Positions 44,638 to 53,445 of a stretch of 64,000 nt of DNA are shown piece after piece; the first letter of the stretch is position 1, and the number at the start of each line of letters is the position of its first letter. The stretch is from Flavobacterium ajazii. Its GTDB lineage: Bacteria > Bacteroidota > Bacteroidia > Flavobacteriales > Flavobacteriaceae. The notes under the pieces are model-generated. The model ran no database searches and was not told the origin of the DNA. It saw only the letters and a list, made by a program, of their open reading frames with translations. The stretch lies in assembly GCF_010614725.1 (NCBI RefSeq), contig NZ_JAAEHL010000006.1:186001-250000 (forward strand), read 5' to 3'. Position numbers and translations under genes: made by a program.

Positions 44638-46755
44638 TTATTTTTTTATGACATTTTCCAAAATTTCTTTTTCTCTCTCAGTTGAATTTTTTGGCGGATT
44701 AGAATATAATTTTAGAATTTCATCTTGAAATTGATCTCTAAAATTTTCAGATTCTAAATCTCTTAGATTTAAAAGTGCTTTTGATCGAACAAATGAAGAT
44801 TCACTTTTTAAAGACATTGAATATAATTTCTTAATATCTTCTTCTTCAAAATCAGTTGATTTCCAGTTTGAATATTTTAAAATAAACTGAGAAAACAACA
44901 GCGAAGCCTTATTATTGTTGATATTTTTCTTTAATGAATTTTGTAAAAGAGAAAAACTAGAAATATTTTTGATGTTTTCCCCTATTGCACTTTCAATTGC
45001 AATACGTTCCGGTTTAGTCTCAACTTTAAAATATTTGTTGATATCTTTCAAAGAATTATTGATACTGTTTTCTTCTTTTTTACCCTTTTCTTCCCAGGCA
45101 TCTTTCAATCCAACAGTTTTGTTAAATACTAATTTTGAAGCAGTTGAGTCTTTATCAACAGTAAAATATCCTAAACGTTGAAACTGGAATTTATCTTCAT
45201 TTTGAGCTGTTGCTAAACTTGGTTCAACATATCCGGTTACAATTTCTAATGAATTTGGATTCACAAAATCTAAGAAATTTTTCTCTTTATAACTGTCCGG
45301 AGCTTCATCTGTAAACAAACGATCATACAAACGAACTTCTGCTTCCAAAGCATGTTTGATAGAAACCCAATGCAATGTTCCAGATACTTTTCTTTGGCTC
45401 GCTTCTGTTCCACTTCCGCTTAAAGAATCAGTATCATACGTTACATGAATTTCTGTAATATTTCCGTTTTCATCTTTTATAACAGATTCACCTTTAATGA
45501 TATAAGCATTTTTAAGACGAACTTCTTTTCCTAAAGTCAAACGGAAAAATTTAGCTGGAGCTTCTTCTAAAAAGTCTTCTCTTTCAATGTATAATTCACG
45601 TGAAAAAGGTACTTTTCTGAAACCTGCACTTTCATCTTCCTGATTATTTTCAGCTTCTAACCACTCCTCTTTTCCTTCCGGATAATTTGTAATTACCAGT
45701 TTTACAGGATCTAAAACAGCCATTACACGAGGTGCAATTTTGTTTAAATCTTCACGAATACAGAATTCTAAAACGGATACATTTATTAAATTATCACGTT
45801 TTGCAATACCAATTGTATTAGCAAAATTACGTAAAGATGCAGCAGTGTAACCACGTCTTCTTAACCCGGAAATCGTTGACATTCTTGGATCGTCCCATCC
45901 TTTAACATGCTTTTCCTTAACTAGTTGCTGTAACTTTCTTTTACTAACAACAGTATGTGATAAGTTACGTCTGGCAAATTCTCTTTGTTTAGGACGTATT
46001 TTGTTTTCGTCTATAATCTGATCTAAAAACCAATCGTATAATTCACGGTGAGGCAAAAATTCAAGTGTACAAAATGAATGTGAAATAGCTTCTAAATAAT
46101 CACTTTGCCCGTGTGCCCAATCGTACATTGGATAAATTTTCCAGGTATCTCCTGTTCTATGATGATGTTTGTGTAAAATCCTGTAAATGATAGGATCACG
46201 CATCAACATATTAGTAGATTTCATGTCAATTTTAGCACGAAGAATATGTGTACCGGCCTCAAATTCACCATTTTTCATTCTATCGAATAAATCAAGGTTT
46301 TCTTCAACTGAACGATTTCTGTACGGGCTGTCAGTTCCTATAGTTGTTGGAGTTCCTTTTTGAATTGCCATTTCTTCAGAAGATTGACTGTCTACATACG
46401 CTTTATCTTTTTTAATTAATAAAACGGCCCAATCGTATAATTGTTGGAAATAATCTGATGCATAACATTCTTCAGCCCAAGTATAACCCAGCCATTCTAC
46501 ATCTTTTTTAATAGCATCAACAAATTCCTGTTCTTCTTTTTCCGGATTTGTATCGTCAAAACGTAAATTTACAGGTGACTGATAATCAATCCCTAAACCA
46601 AAATTTAAAGCAATAGAACTTGCATGTCCAATGTGTAAATAACCATTTGGTTCAGGTGGAAAACGAAAGCGTAATTTAGAATTTGAAAGACCTGATTTAA
46701 GATCTTCTTCTATGATTTGTTCAATAAAATTGAGTGATTTATCTTCTGATGCCAT
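44638..46755 (-). CDS. glnS: Glutaminyl-tRNA synthetase with C-terminal helical extension
   Basis: Charges tRNA-Gln. 705 aa. Class I motifs: PPEPNGYLHIGHASS (HIGH), DDTNPEKEEQEFVDAI, YDWAHGQSDYLEAISHSFCTLEF, VVSKRKLQQLV (KMSKS equivalent), and two beta-barrel anticodon domains up to about residue 555. The remaining 150 residues are helical and carry SFVRSKALLNLRDLESENF, resembling degenerate HEAT-type helices rather than the usual end of E. coli GlnS (about 550 aa). It is preceded by a close -7 box, and a terminator follows. Confidence 0.93.
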   Translation of the reverse strand: MASEDKSLNFIEQIIEEDLKSGLSNSKLRFRFPPEPNGYLHIGHASSIALNFGLGIDYQSPVNLRFDDTNPEKEEQEFVDAIKKDVEWLGYTWAEECYASDYFQQLYDWAVLLIKKDKAYVDSQSSEEMAIQKGTPTTIGTDSPYRNRSVEENLDLFDRMKNGEFEAGTHILRAKIDMKSTNMLMRDPIIYRILHKHHHRTGDTWKIYPMYDWAHGQSDYLEAISHSFCTLEFLPHRELYDWFLDQIIDENKIRPKQREFARRNLSHTVVSKRKLQQLVKEKHVKGWDDPRMSTISGLRRRGYTAASLRNFANTIGIAKRDNLINVSVLEFCIREDLNKIAPRVMAVLDPVKLVITNYPEGKEEWLEAENNQEDESAGFRKVPFSRELYIEREDFLEEAPAKFFRLTLGKEVRLKNAYIIKGESVIKDENGNITEIHVTYDTDSLSGSGTEASQRKVSGTLHWVSIKHALEAEVRLYDRLFTDEAPDSYKEKNFLDFVNPNSLEIVTGYVEPSLATAQNEDKFQFQRLGYFTVDKDSTASKLVFNKTVGLKDAWEEKGKKEENSINNSLKDINKYFKVETKPERIAIESAIGENIKNISSFSLLQNSLKKNINNNKASLLFSQFILKYSNWKSTDFEEEDIKKLYSMSLKSESSFVRSKALLNLRDLESENFRDQFQDEILKLYSNPPKNSTEREKEILENVIKK

Positions 46756-46773
46756 TATTTATAGTAATTTTAG

Positions 46774-46781
46774 CAAAGATA
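46774..46781 (-). promoter_or_regulatory. -7 box of glnS
   Basis: TATCTTTG read on the minus strand, 18 nt before the start codon. The leader would be about 10-14 nt. Confidence 0.55.
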
Positions 46782-46796
46782 AAAAAAAGGTTTCAG

Positions 46797-46852
46797 GTTT
46801 CAGGTTTAAAGTTATTTAAGTGGCGTAAAACCTGAAACTTTAAACCTGAAAC
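46797..46852. repeat. Inverted repeat between glnS and folB
   Basis: GTTTCAGGTTTAAAGTT (46797-46813) and its complement (46836-46852), a 22-nt loop. A related GTTTCAAGTTTCAGGTTT / GAAACTTTAAA arrangement lies at about 35,737-35,779 by the parS array, so this looks like an interspersed family. Confidence 0.65.
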
Positions 46853-46861
46853 AATATAAAA

Positions 46862-47221
46862 ATGGGAATTATAAAATTAAAAAACATTCGTACTTTTTCA
46901 TATCACGGATGTATGATTGAAGAAGGAAAAATAGGATCTGATTACACTGTTGATTTAAAAATTAAAACCAATTTACAGCAATCTGCACAAACAGATCATT
47001 TAGCTGACACTGTTGATTACGTTCATTTAAACAAAATTGTGACGGAAGAAATGGCAATTCGTTCGCATTTATTGGAGCATGTAGCCAAAAGAATCAATAA
47101 TCGTATACTTGATGAGATAGAAACTGTAGAAAAAACAACTGTTTCAGTTTCTAAAATTAATCCTCCTATTGGTGGTGACGTTGAGTCAGTTACTATAAAA
47201 ATGACTGAAATCAGAAAATAA
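46862..47221 (+). CDS. folB: Dihydroneopterin aldolase
   Basis: 119 aa folate biosynthesis enzyme converting dihydroneopterin to hydroxymethyl-dihydropterin. Residues IKLKNIRTFSYHGCMIEEGKIGSDYTVDL give the N-terminal conserved YHG block, followed by ADTVDYVHLNKIV and HLLEHVAKRINNRIL (catalytic Glu/Lys region), and a C-terminal strand KINPPIGGDVESVTIKM. Compact, standard length. It is divergent from glnS and precedes tRNA-Cys. Confidence 0.92.
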   Translation: MGIIKLKNIRTFSYHGCMIEEGKIGSDYTVDLKIKTNLQQSAQTDHLADTVDYVHLNKIVTEEMAIRSHLLEHVAKRINNRILDEIETVEKTTVSVSKINPPIGGDVESVTIKMTEIRK

Positions 47222-47269
47222 TTATTTTAGCTAAAACTGTATTTTTTAAAAATAGTTTATTCGAAACTT

Positions 47270-47298
47270 TTGAATTTTAAAGATTTTAGTTACTTTTG
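47270..47298 (+). promoter_or_regulatory. Promoter of tRNA-Cys
   Basis: TTG (47270-47272), 18 bp, TACTTTTG (47291-47298), a perfect TAnnTTTG box 17 nt before the tRNA. Confidence 0.7.
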
Positions 47299-47315
47299 CC
47301 AACCGTTCAAGCAAT

Positions 47316-47386
47316 GGCGTCGTGGCCGAGCGGCTAGGCTGGGCTCTGCAAAAGCTCCTACTCCGGTTCGAATCCGGACGATGCCT
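47316..47386 (+). tRNA. tRNA-Cys (GCA)
   Basis: 71 nt without encoded CCA. Acceptor arms GGCGTCG and CGATGCC pair with one G-U; anticodon stem GGGCT/AGCTC carries loop CTGCAAA (anticodon GCA). The T-arm is TCCGG-TTCGAAT-CCGGA, and the discriminator base is T, as expected for Cys. It is followed at once by a terminator, and then by copies of its own 3' end. Confidence 0.93.
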
Positions 47387-47790
47387 CTAAAACCTCTAAA
47401 GCAATTTAGAGGTTTTTTTATGTTTAAATTTTTAGTAAAAATTAATTAAAATATACCTTCGAATCCGGACAATGCTTCAAAACCTCTAAAGCAATTTAGA
47501 GGTTTTTTTTATGTTTAATTTTTAGAAAAAATTAATTAAAAATATTGGTTCGAATCCGGACGATGCTTCAAAACCTTCAAAACAATTTAGAGTTTTTTTA
47601 TGTTTAATTTTTAGAAAAAATTAATTAAAATATACGTTCAAATCAGGACAATGCCTCAAAACCTTCAAAACAATTTAGAGTTTTTTTATATTTAATTTTT
47701 AGAAAAAATTAATTAAAAATTTACGTTCGAAATCATACGATGCCTCAAGAAACTTCAGAACAATTTGAAGTTTTTTTATGTTTAAATATT
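47367..47790 (+). repeat. Five tandem copies of the tRNA-Cys 3' end plus terminator
   Basis: Copies begin with the TTCGAATCC of the tRNA T-loop at 47367 (the real tRNA), 47458, 47549, 47637 and 47726, periods 91, 91, 88 and 89 bp. Each holds the T-arm/acceptor 3' half, a terminator-like stem and an AT-rich linker (ATGTTTAATTTTTAG...AATTAATTAAAA). Copies drift with distance: copy 2 keeps CGAATCCGGACAATGC, copy 4 has CAAATCAGGACAATGCC, copy 5 CGAAATCATACGATGCC. Copy 5 rebuilds its stem with compensatory changes (AACTTCA / TGAAGTT). No copy contains a 5' half. The arrangement resembles the E. coli tyrT rtT repeats. Confidence 0.85.
47391..47420 (+). terminator. Terminator of tRNA-Cys
   Basis: AACCTCTAAA (47391-47400) pairs with TTTAGAGGTT (47405-47414) around GCAA, then T run. 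A near-identical copy is at 47481-47510. Confidence 0.85.
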
Positions 47791-47800
47791 TATGCAATCT

Positions 47801-47872
47801 TGTCATTTCTCGTTACTCGAAATGACAGCTTTATGTAAAAAGATTAAGAAGATTGCTTCGTTACTCGCAATT
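47801..47872. repeat. Fragment of an interspersed CGTTACTCG repeat
   Basis: TGTCATTTC...GAAATGACA inverted pair (47801-47827) and a second CGTTACTCG at about 47,860 in GATTGCTTCGTTACTCGCAAT. Sequences of this type are scattered in Bacteroidota intergenic DNA. No coding content. Confidence 0.5.
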
Positions 47873-47888
47873 ACTTATAAACACAAAA

Positions 47889-47911
47889 AAACCTCTGAAA
47901 TTCAGAGGTTT
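47889..47911 (-). terminator. Terminator of the LysE-family gene
   Basis: AAACCTCTGA pairs with TCAGAGGTTT around a tight AATT loop, with T run on the minus strand. Confidence 0.75.
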
Positions 47912-47938
47912 AATTTTATATTTTGAGTTATTAACAAA

Positions 47939-48619
47939 CTACTTTTCTATTCTTTCAAAAGCATTTTTCACCATTTCTTTTTCTTTTGGAAACCAGCCCT
48001 GAATCATCAAAGCGATTCCAAAAACCATTAAAACTATACTAATCCCTTTTTTAATTTTTAGGATATTATTTGGTGTCATTTTAGATTTTAATTGTTTAGC
48101 CAATACTATTTTAAGACAATCAACCAATAAATAAGTAACAATTACAGAAGTAAAAAAAGTCATCATTCTGGATGTCTGCATCTGTAATTTTGGCCCTACA
48201 GAAATAATAACGGCAAGCCAGAAACCAAGAACTCCAATGTTAATAGCATTAAGGAAAAAGCCTTTTACAAACAAGCTGGCATAATTTCTTTTGATGATAT
48301 CCCGGTCAATTTCTTCATCATTTATTTTTTCTTCTTTCTTTAGTTTTATAAAAGAAATGATTCCGTAAGCAAACATGATTATTCCTCCAAAAATAAAAAG
48401 AGCAGGATCATCTTTTAAACTCGAAATCAGTCTGTAACTCCCTAAATAAGCAATAGCTATGAAAAAAACATCACCTAATACTACACCAAAATCAAAAACT
48501 ATCGCAGCTCTAAATCCCTTTGTAATACTGGTCTCTAATAGTACAAAAAATACCGGACCAATCATAAAGCTTAAAAAAAGACCCCATGGCAGTCCAGCCA
48601 GAATATCATTTATCATCAA
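47939..48619 (-). CDS. LysE/RhtB-family exporter
   Basis: 226 aa with about six hydrophobic helices. The start PWGLFLSFMIGPVFFVLLETSITKGFRAAIVFDFGVVLGD is the family motif (GPVFF..., helix 1-2 with GxxxGD). A charged loop (KLKKEEKINDEEIDRDIIKR) separates the halves, then FFLNAINIGVLGFWLAVIISVG. Exporters of this family move amino acids or small metabolites out of the cell; the substrate is unknown. It lies 6 bp after the GIN-domain gene on the same strand. Confidence 0.8.
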   Translation of the reverse strand: MMINDILAGLPWGLFLSFMIGPVFFVLLETSITKGFRAAIVFDFGVVLGDVFFIAIAYLGSYRLISSLKDDPALFIFGGIIMFAYGIISFIKLKKEEKINDEEIDRDIIKRNYASLFVKGFFLNAINIGVLGFWLAVIISVGPKLQMQTSRMMTFFTSVIVTYLLVDCLKIVLAKQLKSKMTPNNILKIKKGISIVLMVFGIALMIQGWFPKEKEMVKNAFERIEK

Positions 48620-48625
48620 TATATT

Positions 48626-49294
48626 TTATTTTACTTCTTCTATTTTACCTCCAAAAACTGTTTTTTGGTTTATTTGCTTTGGTTTACCATAAATATAAAT
48701 CGAGCCTCCTGCGCTAACTTTTGCATCGACAAGGGTCGAAGCATTGACATCGGCTTTTCCGCCCGCAGAAACGCTTACAGTAGTCTGAGAGGTATTTAAT
48801 TTACTTGCCAGCAAATAACCACCAGCTCCTAAACTTGCAACCTGATTTGAAGCCTTTCCAGTTAAAGTAATTTCTCCTCCTGAAACTGAACTAACTTTAA
48901 GTTTATCAACATCCAAATCTACATTAATTTTTCCACCTTCCTGTGCACTTACTTTAAATGAGGTAGCTTTTATTGCATCTTTGCTTGTAACTTCAGCACC
49001 TTCATTCACATCAATCAATTCTAAATGTTTATAATATAAAGTAACTTCCAGATCATTTCCAGATAATAATTTAGGGAAAGGCATTCTTAATTTTAAAATA
49101 CCGTTTTTATTAACAGCTTCAAGTTCTGATTCTCTTGCTCCTTTTATAATAACTTTATTCTCTGACGACGGAATTAATTTTACACTTAATTTATCGTAAA
49201 CTTTTACGGTATCAAAATCGCCTAATTCTTTGGTAACCTGTCCAAAAGACATTTGTACAAATAAAATGACAGCACCTATAATTAACTTTTTCAT
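48626..49294 (-). CDS. Head GIN domain (DUF2807) secreted protein
   Basis: About 222 aa from the ATG at 49,294, which starts a normal signal peptide (KKLIIGAVILFVQMSFGQ); the ATG at 49,318 adds a polar octapeptide and is less likely. The remainder is all-beta with repeated turns (GNDLEVTLYYKHLELIDVNEGAEVTSKDAI, VSSVSGGEITLTGKASNQVASLGAGGYLLASKL, VSAGGKADVNAS) typical of the right-handed beta-solenoid of DUF2807. No enzymatic motif is present. It is probably cotranscribed with the downstream exporter and possibly with rnr (25 bp upstream). Confidence 0.82.
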   Translation of the reverse strand: MKKLIIGAVILFVQMSFGQVTKELGDFDTVKVYDKLSVKLIPSSENKVIIKGARESELEAVNKNGILKLRMPFPKLLSGNDLEVTLYYKHLELIDVNEGAEVTSKDAIKATSFKVSAQEGGKINVDLDVDKLKVSSVSGGEITLTGKASNQVASLGAGGYLLASKLNTSQTTVSVSAGGKADVNASTLVDAKVSAGGSIYIYGKPKQINQKTVFGGKIEEVK

Positions 49295-49319
49295 TTCTTT
49301 TATTTTTAAATTTAACAAC

Positions 49320-51500
49320 TTATTCAGCTCTTCGTAAAAAATGGAAATCCAGTTGTTTTTTGACTAAATCGGCATTTTTAACTTTAACGTAAATTTCGTC
49401 CCCTAATTGCAATATACTATCTGATGTCGCACCAACTAAAGCATACTGCTTTTCATCAAAAGTATAATAATCATCCTTAATTTCTCTGATTCTCACCATT
49501 CCTTCACATTTATTAGAAACAATTTCAACATAAATTCCCCATTCGGTAACCCCTGAAATAACACCAAGGAATTCCTCATCCTGATGATCCTGCATATATT
49601 TAACCTGCATGTATTTGATACTGTCACGCTCAGCATTGGTTGCTAAACTTTCCATATTAGAGCAATGCAGACATTTTGTTTCATACGTTTCTTCGTCTAC
49701 AGAAGCACCTCCGTCCAGATAATACTGCAATAATCTATGTACCATAACGTCCGGATAACGACGAATTGGCGATGTAAAATGGCTGTAATAATCAAAAGCC
49801 AAACCGTAATGTCCAATATTATCTGTAGAATATTTTGCTTTACTCATACTTCTAATAGCAAGAGTATCAATTAAGTTTTGCTCTTTCTTGCCGTTAACTT
49901 CTTCCATCAAAGCATTCAATGATTTCGAAATATCACCTTTATTACGGAAATCTATTTTATAACCAAATTTAGCAATTACAGTTGCCATTGCAATTAGTTT
50001 ATCTTCATTTGGTTCGTCGTGAATACGGTAGACAAAAGTTTTCTTTTGTTTTCCAATGTATTCAGCTACCTTTCTATTGGCCAAAAGCATGAATTCTTCA
50101 ATCAAATGATTGGCATCTTTTGCAATTTTAAAGTACACTCCTTCTGGTTCTCCTTCTGCATCTAAGTTGAATTTAACTTCTACTTTATCAAAAGAAATAG
50201 CGCCTTGTTGCATCCTTTTCTTTCTTAAAATCTTAGCTAATTCATCTAATTTCAAAGTAGCTTCGGTAATTTCATCTGAAACTGTATAAGATTCTCCGAT
50301 AATAGAAACATCAACCGGAATAGTATTATCTTTTGTTTCAATGATATATTGTGCTTCTTCATAAGCAAATCGCTGATCGGAATAAATTACGGTTCTGCCA
50401 AACCATTGGTTGATAACCTGAGCTGTCGGCGAAACTTCAAATACTGCAGAGAAAGTATATTTCTCTTCATGCGGACGTAGTGAACATGCAAAATTTGATA
50501 ACACTTCTGGAAGCATCGGCACTACTCTATCCACCAAATAAACCGAAGTAGCTCTTTGATACGCTTCATCATCTAGGATTGTTCCTTCTTCCAAATAGTA
50601 AGAAACATCGGCAATGTGAATTCCGATTTCATAATTTCCGTTTTCTAACTTTTTGAAAGACAAGGCATCATCAAAATCTTTCGCATCTTTAGGATCTATC
50701 GTAAACGTAAGCGTATCACGCATATCACGACGTTTTGCAATCTCAGATTCCTGAATTGAAGTATCTAGTTTTTGAGCATATACCTCTACTTCTACCGGAA
50801 AATCTGATGGCAAGCCGTATTCAGCTAAAATGGCATGAATCTCCGTATTGTGTTCTCCAGGTTTTCCAAGAACTCTAATCACAGATCCAAACGGACTATC
50901 GGCTCTTTTTGGCCAGTCTTCAATCTTAACCAAAACAACATCACCGTTTTCAGCTTCTCCCAACTTATCTTTTGGAATAAAAATATCGGTATACATTTTA
51001 GGATTGGCAGTAGAAACAAAAGCAAAATTTGGCTGCATATCAATTACACCTACAAATTCTGTTTTATCTCTTTCTAAGACTTCAATTACTTCACCTTCAG
51101 GTCTTTTTCCTTTTCTTCTATTATAAACGTAAACCTTTACTTTGTCTTTGTCTAAGGCGCGATTCAGGTTATTTGTTGGAATAAAAACATCTTCTTCAAA
51201 TTCATCACAAATAAAATATGCCGTTTTTCTGCTCGTCATATCAATTGTTCCTTCGTAATAATCCTGACTGACTGCTTTGATTAAGTACTTTCCAGGTTCT
51301 GTTTCTATAATTTTTTTTGAAGCTGCCAGAATCTTTAGATCTTTTATAATCTGGTTTCTGCTTTTTGTATCGTCAAGTTCAAGTTTAGCTGCTATTTGTT
51401 TGTAATTAAATGTTTTATTAGCACTTTGCGATAAAATCTTAAGTATTTTTCCAGAGAAATCCTTCTCTTTTTTTATCGGCTTTCTAATTTTCTTACTCAT
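49320..51500 (-). CDS. rnr: Ribonuclease R
   Basis: 726 aa 3'-5' exoribonuclease. N-terminal winged-helix domain (about 15-75), cold-shock domains (about 75-225), then the RNB catalytic centre with DPKDAKDFDDALSFKKLENGNYEIGIHIADVSYYLEEGT (catalytic Asp cluster), DRVVPMLPEVLSNFACSLRPHEEK, and FTSPIRRYPDVMVHRLL. The C-terminal S1 domain (about 640-720) ends with VKNADLVKKQLDFHFL. All hallmarks are intact. It is monocistronic or leads the GIN/LysE genes. Confidence 0.94.
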   Translation of the reverse strand: MSKKIRKPIKKEKDFSGKILKILSQSANKTFNYKQIAAKLELDDTKSRNQIIKDLKILAASKKIIETEPGKYLIKAVSQDYYEGTIDMTSRKTAYFICDEFEEDVFIPTNNLNRALDKDKVKVYVYNRRKGKRPEGEVIEVLERDKTEFVGVIDMQPNFAFVSTANPKMYTDIFIPKDKLGEAENGDVVLVKIEDWPKRADSPFGSVIRVLGKPGEHNTEIHAILAEYGLPSDFPVEVEVYAQKLDTSIQESEIAKRRDMRDTLTFTIDPKDAKDFDDALSFKKLENGNYEIGIHIADVSYYLEEGTILDDEAYQRATSVYLVDRVVPMLPEVLSNFACSLRPHEEKYTFSAVFEVSPTAQVINQWFGRTVIYSDQRFAYEEAQYIIETKDNTIPVDVSIIGESYTVSDEITEATLKLDELAKILRKKRMQQGAISFDKVEVKFNLDAEGEPEGVYFKIAKDANHLIEEFMLLANRKVAEYIGKQKKTFVYRIHDEPNEDKLIAMATVIAKFGYKIDFRNKGDISKSLNALMEEVNGKKEQNLIDTLAIRSMSKAKYSTDNIGHYGLAFDYYSHFTSPIRRYPDVMVHRLLQYYLDGGASVDEETYETKCLHCSNMESLATNAERDSIKYMQVKYMQDHQDEEFLGVISGVTEWGIYVEIVSNKCEGMVRIREIKDDYYTFDEKQYALVGATSDSILQLGDEIYVKVKNADLVKKQLDFHFLRRAE

Positions 51501-51675
51501 ATATCTTTTCTTATAAGGTTTAAAATTACAAATAAGATATCAGATAACAGATTTTAGGAATTAGAATTATTAAAATTATAACTTTAAAAGGTCATTTGTA
51601 ATTCGTATATTTAACTCTAAACGTATGACAAATTTTAAATAATTCTCTTTCCTATTCTCTACTAAAAAAAATTTT

Positions 51676-51909
51676 ATGGAAAGCTTTAAAACAATCGCCA
51701 TATTCAATTTTGAATACGAAACTGTTGTTCTGAAACATCTGCTCGAACAGGAAGGAATCCCTTATTTTTTTGAAAACGAAATGACCCTCTCAGTCGTTCC
51801 GTTATACACAACGGCTCTCGGCGGAATCAAATTGAAAGTTCATCCCAATGACTTTGAACAGGTTCAGGAAATCCTGGACAATTTCAACAATCCTCTTAAA
51901 ATAGTTTAA
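51676..51909 (+). CDS. DUF2007 domain small protein
   Basis: 77 aa. The pattern FKTIAIFNFEYETVVLKHLLEQEGIPYFFENEM ... GGIKLKVHPNDFEQVQEILDNF is the DUF2007 (putative signal-transducing, ferredoxin-like) fold. It stands alone with a terminator directly after its stop. Function unknown. Confidence 0.82.
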   Translation: MESFKTIAIFNFEYETVVLKHLLEQEGIPYFFENEMTLSVVPLYTTALGGIKLKVHPNDFEQVQEILDNFNNPLKIV

Positions 51910-51912
51910 AAC

Positions 51913-51943
51913 AAAAAAGCTACCAGTTCATGATAGCTTTTTT
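51913..51943 (+). terminator. Terminator of the DUF2007 gene
   Basis: AAAAAAGCTA pairs with TAGCTTTTTT around an 11-nt loop; A and T runs on both sides, so it may also serve the convergent gene. Confidence 0.8.
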
Positions 51944-51960
51944 AAACAAATTATATTTTT

Positions 51961-53445
51961 TTAGTTTACCAGTATTTTTCTACTGGCTTTTCCTTTGTCT
52001 GTTATTATTTCTAAAAAGTAGATTCCTTTTGATAAAGAATTTACATTTATACTATTTTTATTTTCTGTCTTCAATAATTGTCCTAAAGTATTATAAATGT
52101 TTACTTTTTTTAGAATTAAACCTTCATTCAAAGTAATTGTTACTAAATCTGAAACTGGATTAGGATGGACTGAAAAGTGGGACAATACAAAACTATCAGA
52201 ACTTAAAACAGCCGATAAATCATAAACCCGAACTTGTCCTGAATTACGTCCATTTCCAGCATTAAGAGGAGCACCAATCGCTACCACACTGTCATTTGAA
52301 GATAAACTAACACTCGATCCGCTTTTATCATTAGCAGCTGCTCCATCAATATCAAGTCCTAGTTGAGTCCAAACGCCAGAGACATTTTTATATATTCTCA
52401 CATGACCTGAATATGCTCCATTTTGAGCATTATATGGAGCACCAATCGCTACCACACTGCCATCTGAAGATAAACTAACACTGGATCCACTAAAATCAGA
52501 AATTGCTTCTCCGTTGATGTCAGCTCCTTGCTGAGTCCAAACATTAGACACATTTTTATATACCCGCACCTGACCTGAAGAGGAAGAAGATCCAATTAAC
52601 TCATTAAAAGGCATACCAATCGCTACCACATTACCATCTGAAGATAAACTTATATAGGAACCAATTCGATCATAAGCCGCTTTTCCATCAATATCTGCTC
52701 CTATTTTAGTCCAAACTCCAGATACATTTTTATATACCCGAACATGACCTGATTGGGTTCCATTTCCATTATTATAAGGAGCACCAATAGCTACCACATT
52801 GCCATCTGAGGATAAACTAACACTCTTTCCACTTTCATCAAAAGCGGCTTCTCCATCGATATCTGCTCCTATTTTAGTCCAAACACCAGATACATTTTTA
52901 TATACCCGTACATGACCTTTATAGAATGTATATCCCTCACTTCCATCATTACCAGGAGCACCAATCGCTACTACACTTCCATCTGAGGATAAACTAACAC
53001 TCCATCCACTATAATCTTCAAGAGCTTCACCGTCAATATCAGCTCCTATTTGAATCCAGACACCAGATACATTTTTATATACCCGTACATGACCCGAATC
53101 TTTTCCATTACCATCGTTATAACGGGCACCAATAGCTATCACACTGCCATCTGAAGATAAACTAATACTGGAACCGCTATAATCCTGAGCAGCTTCTCCG
53201 TTGATGCTTTGTCCTTGTTTGGTCCACACACCAGATGCATTTTTAAATACACGCACCTGACCTGAATCGGTTCCATTTCCAGCCTCAGCAGAAGAGCCAA
53301 TCGCTACGACATTACCATCTGAGGATAAACTAATACTAGAACCACTAAAATTATCAGGAGATTCTCCATTGATATCACTTCCAATTTGAGTTTGTCCAAT
53401 ACTTAGTAAAGGAAATAAAAGAATAAGTAATTTTTTTTTCATCAA
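51961..53445 (-). CDS. Secreted repeat protein with T9SS type A sorting domain
   Basis: 494 aa. Signal peptide (about 1-18, LLILLFPLLSIGQ). Then about seven repeats of some 60 residues with the pattern GSSISLSSDGNVVAIGAPYNxGNGxxSGHVRVYKNVSGVWTxIGxDIDGEA, in effect a beta-propeller of FG-GAP/WD-like blades. The C-terminal 75 residues (HFSVHPNPVSDLVTITLN, KKVNIYNTLGQLLKTE, KGIYFLEIITDKGKASRKILV) are a complete type A T9SS sorting signal. It is likely a secreted or surface-attached protein; ligand unknown. Repeats are also similar at DNA level. Confidence 0.85.
   Translation of the reverse strand: MMKKKLLILLFPLLSIGQTQIGSDINGESPDNFSGSSISLSSDGNVVAIGSSAEAGNGTDSGQVRVFKNASGVWTKQGQSINGEAAQDYSGSSISLSSDGSVIAIGARYNDGNGKDSGHVRVYKNVSGVWIQIGADIDGEALEDYSGWSVSLSSDGSVVAIGAPGNDGSEGYTFYKGHVRVYKNVSGVWTKIGADIDGEAAFDESGKSVSLSSDGNVVAIGAPYNNGNGTQSGHVRVYKNVSGVWTKIGADIDGKAAYDRIGSYISLSSDGNVVAIGMPFNELIGSSSSSGQVRVYKNVSNVWTQQGADINGEAISDFSGSSVSLSSDGSVVAIGAPYNAQNGAYSGHVRIYKNVSGVWTQLGLDIDGAAANDKSGSSVSLSSNDSVVAIGAPLNAGNGRNSGQVRVYDLSAVLSSDSFVLSHFSVHPNPVSDLVTITLNEGLILKKVNIYNTLGQLLKTENKNSINVNSLSKGIYFLEIITDKGKASRKILVN

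Noticed and set aside
47458..47790. Additional tRNA genes after tRNA-Cys
   Set aside because: Each copy has only the T-arm and 3' acceptor half; no 5' half, D-arm or anticodon arm is present.
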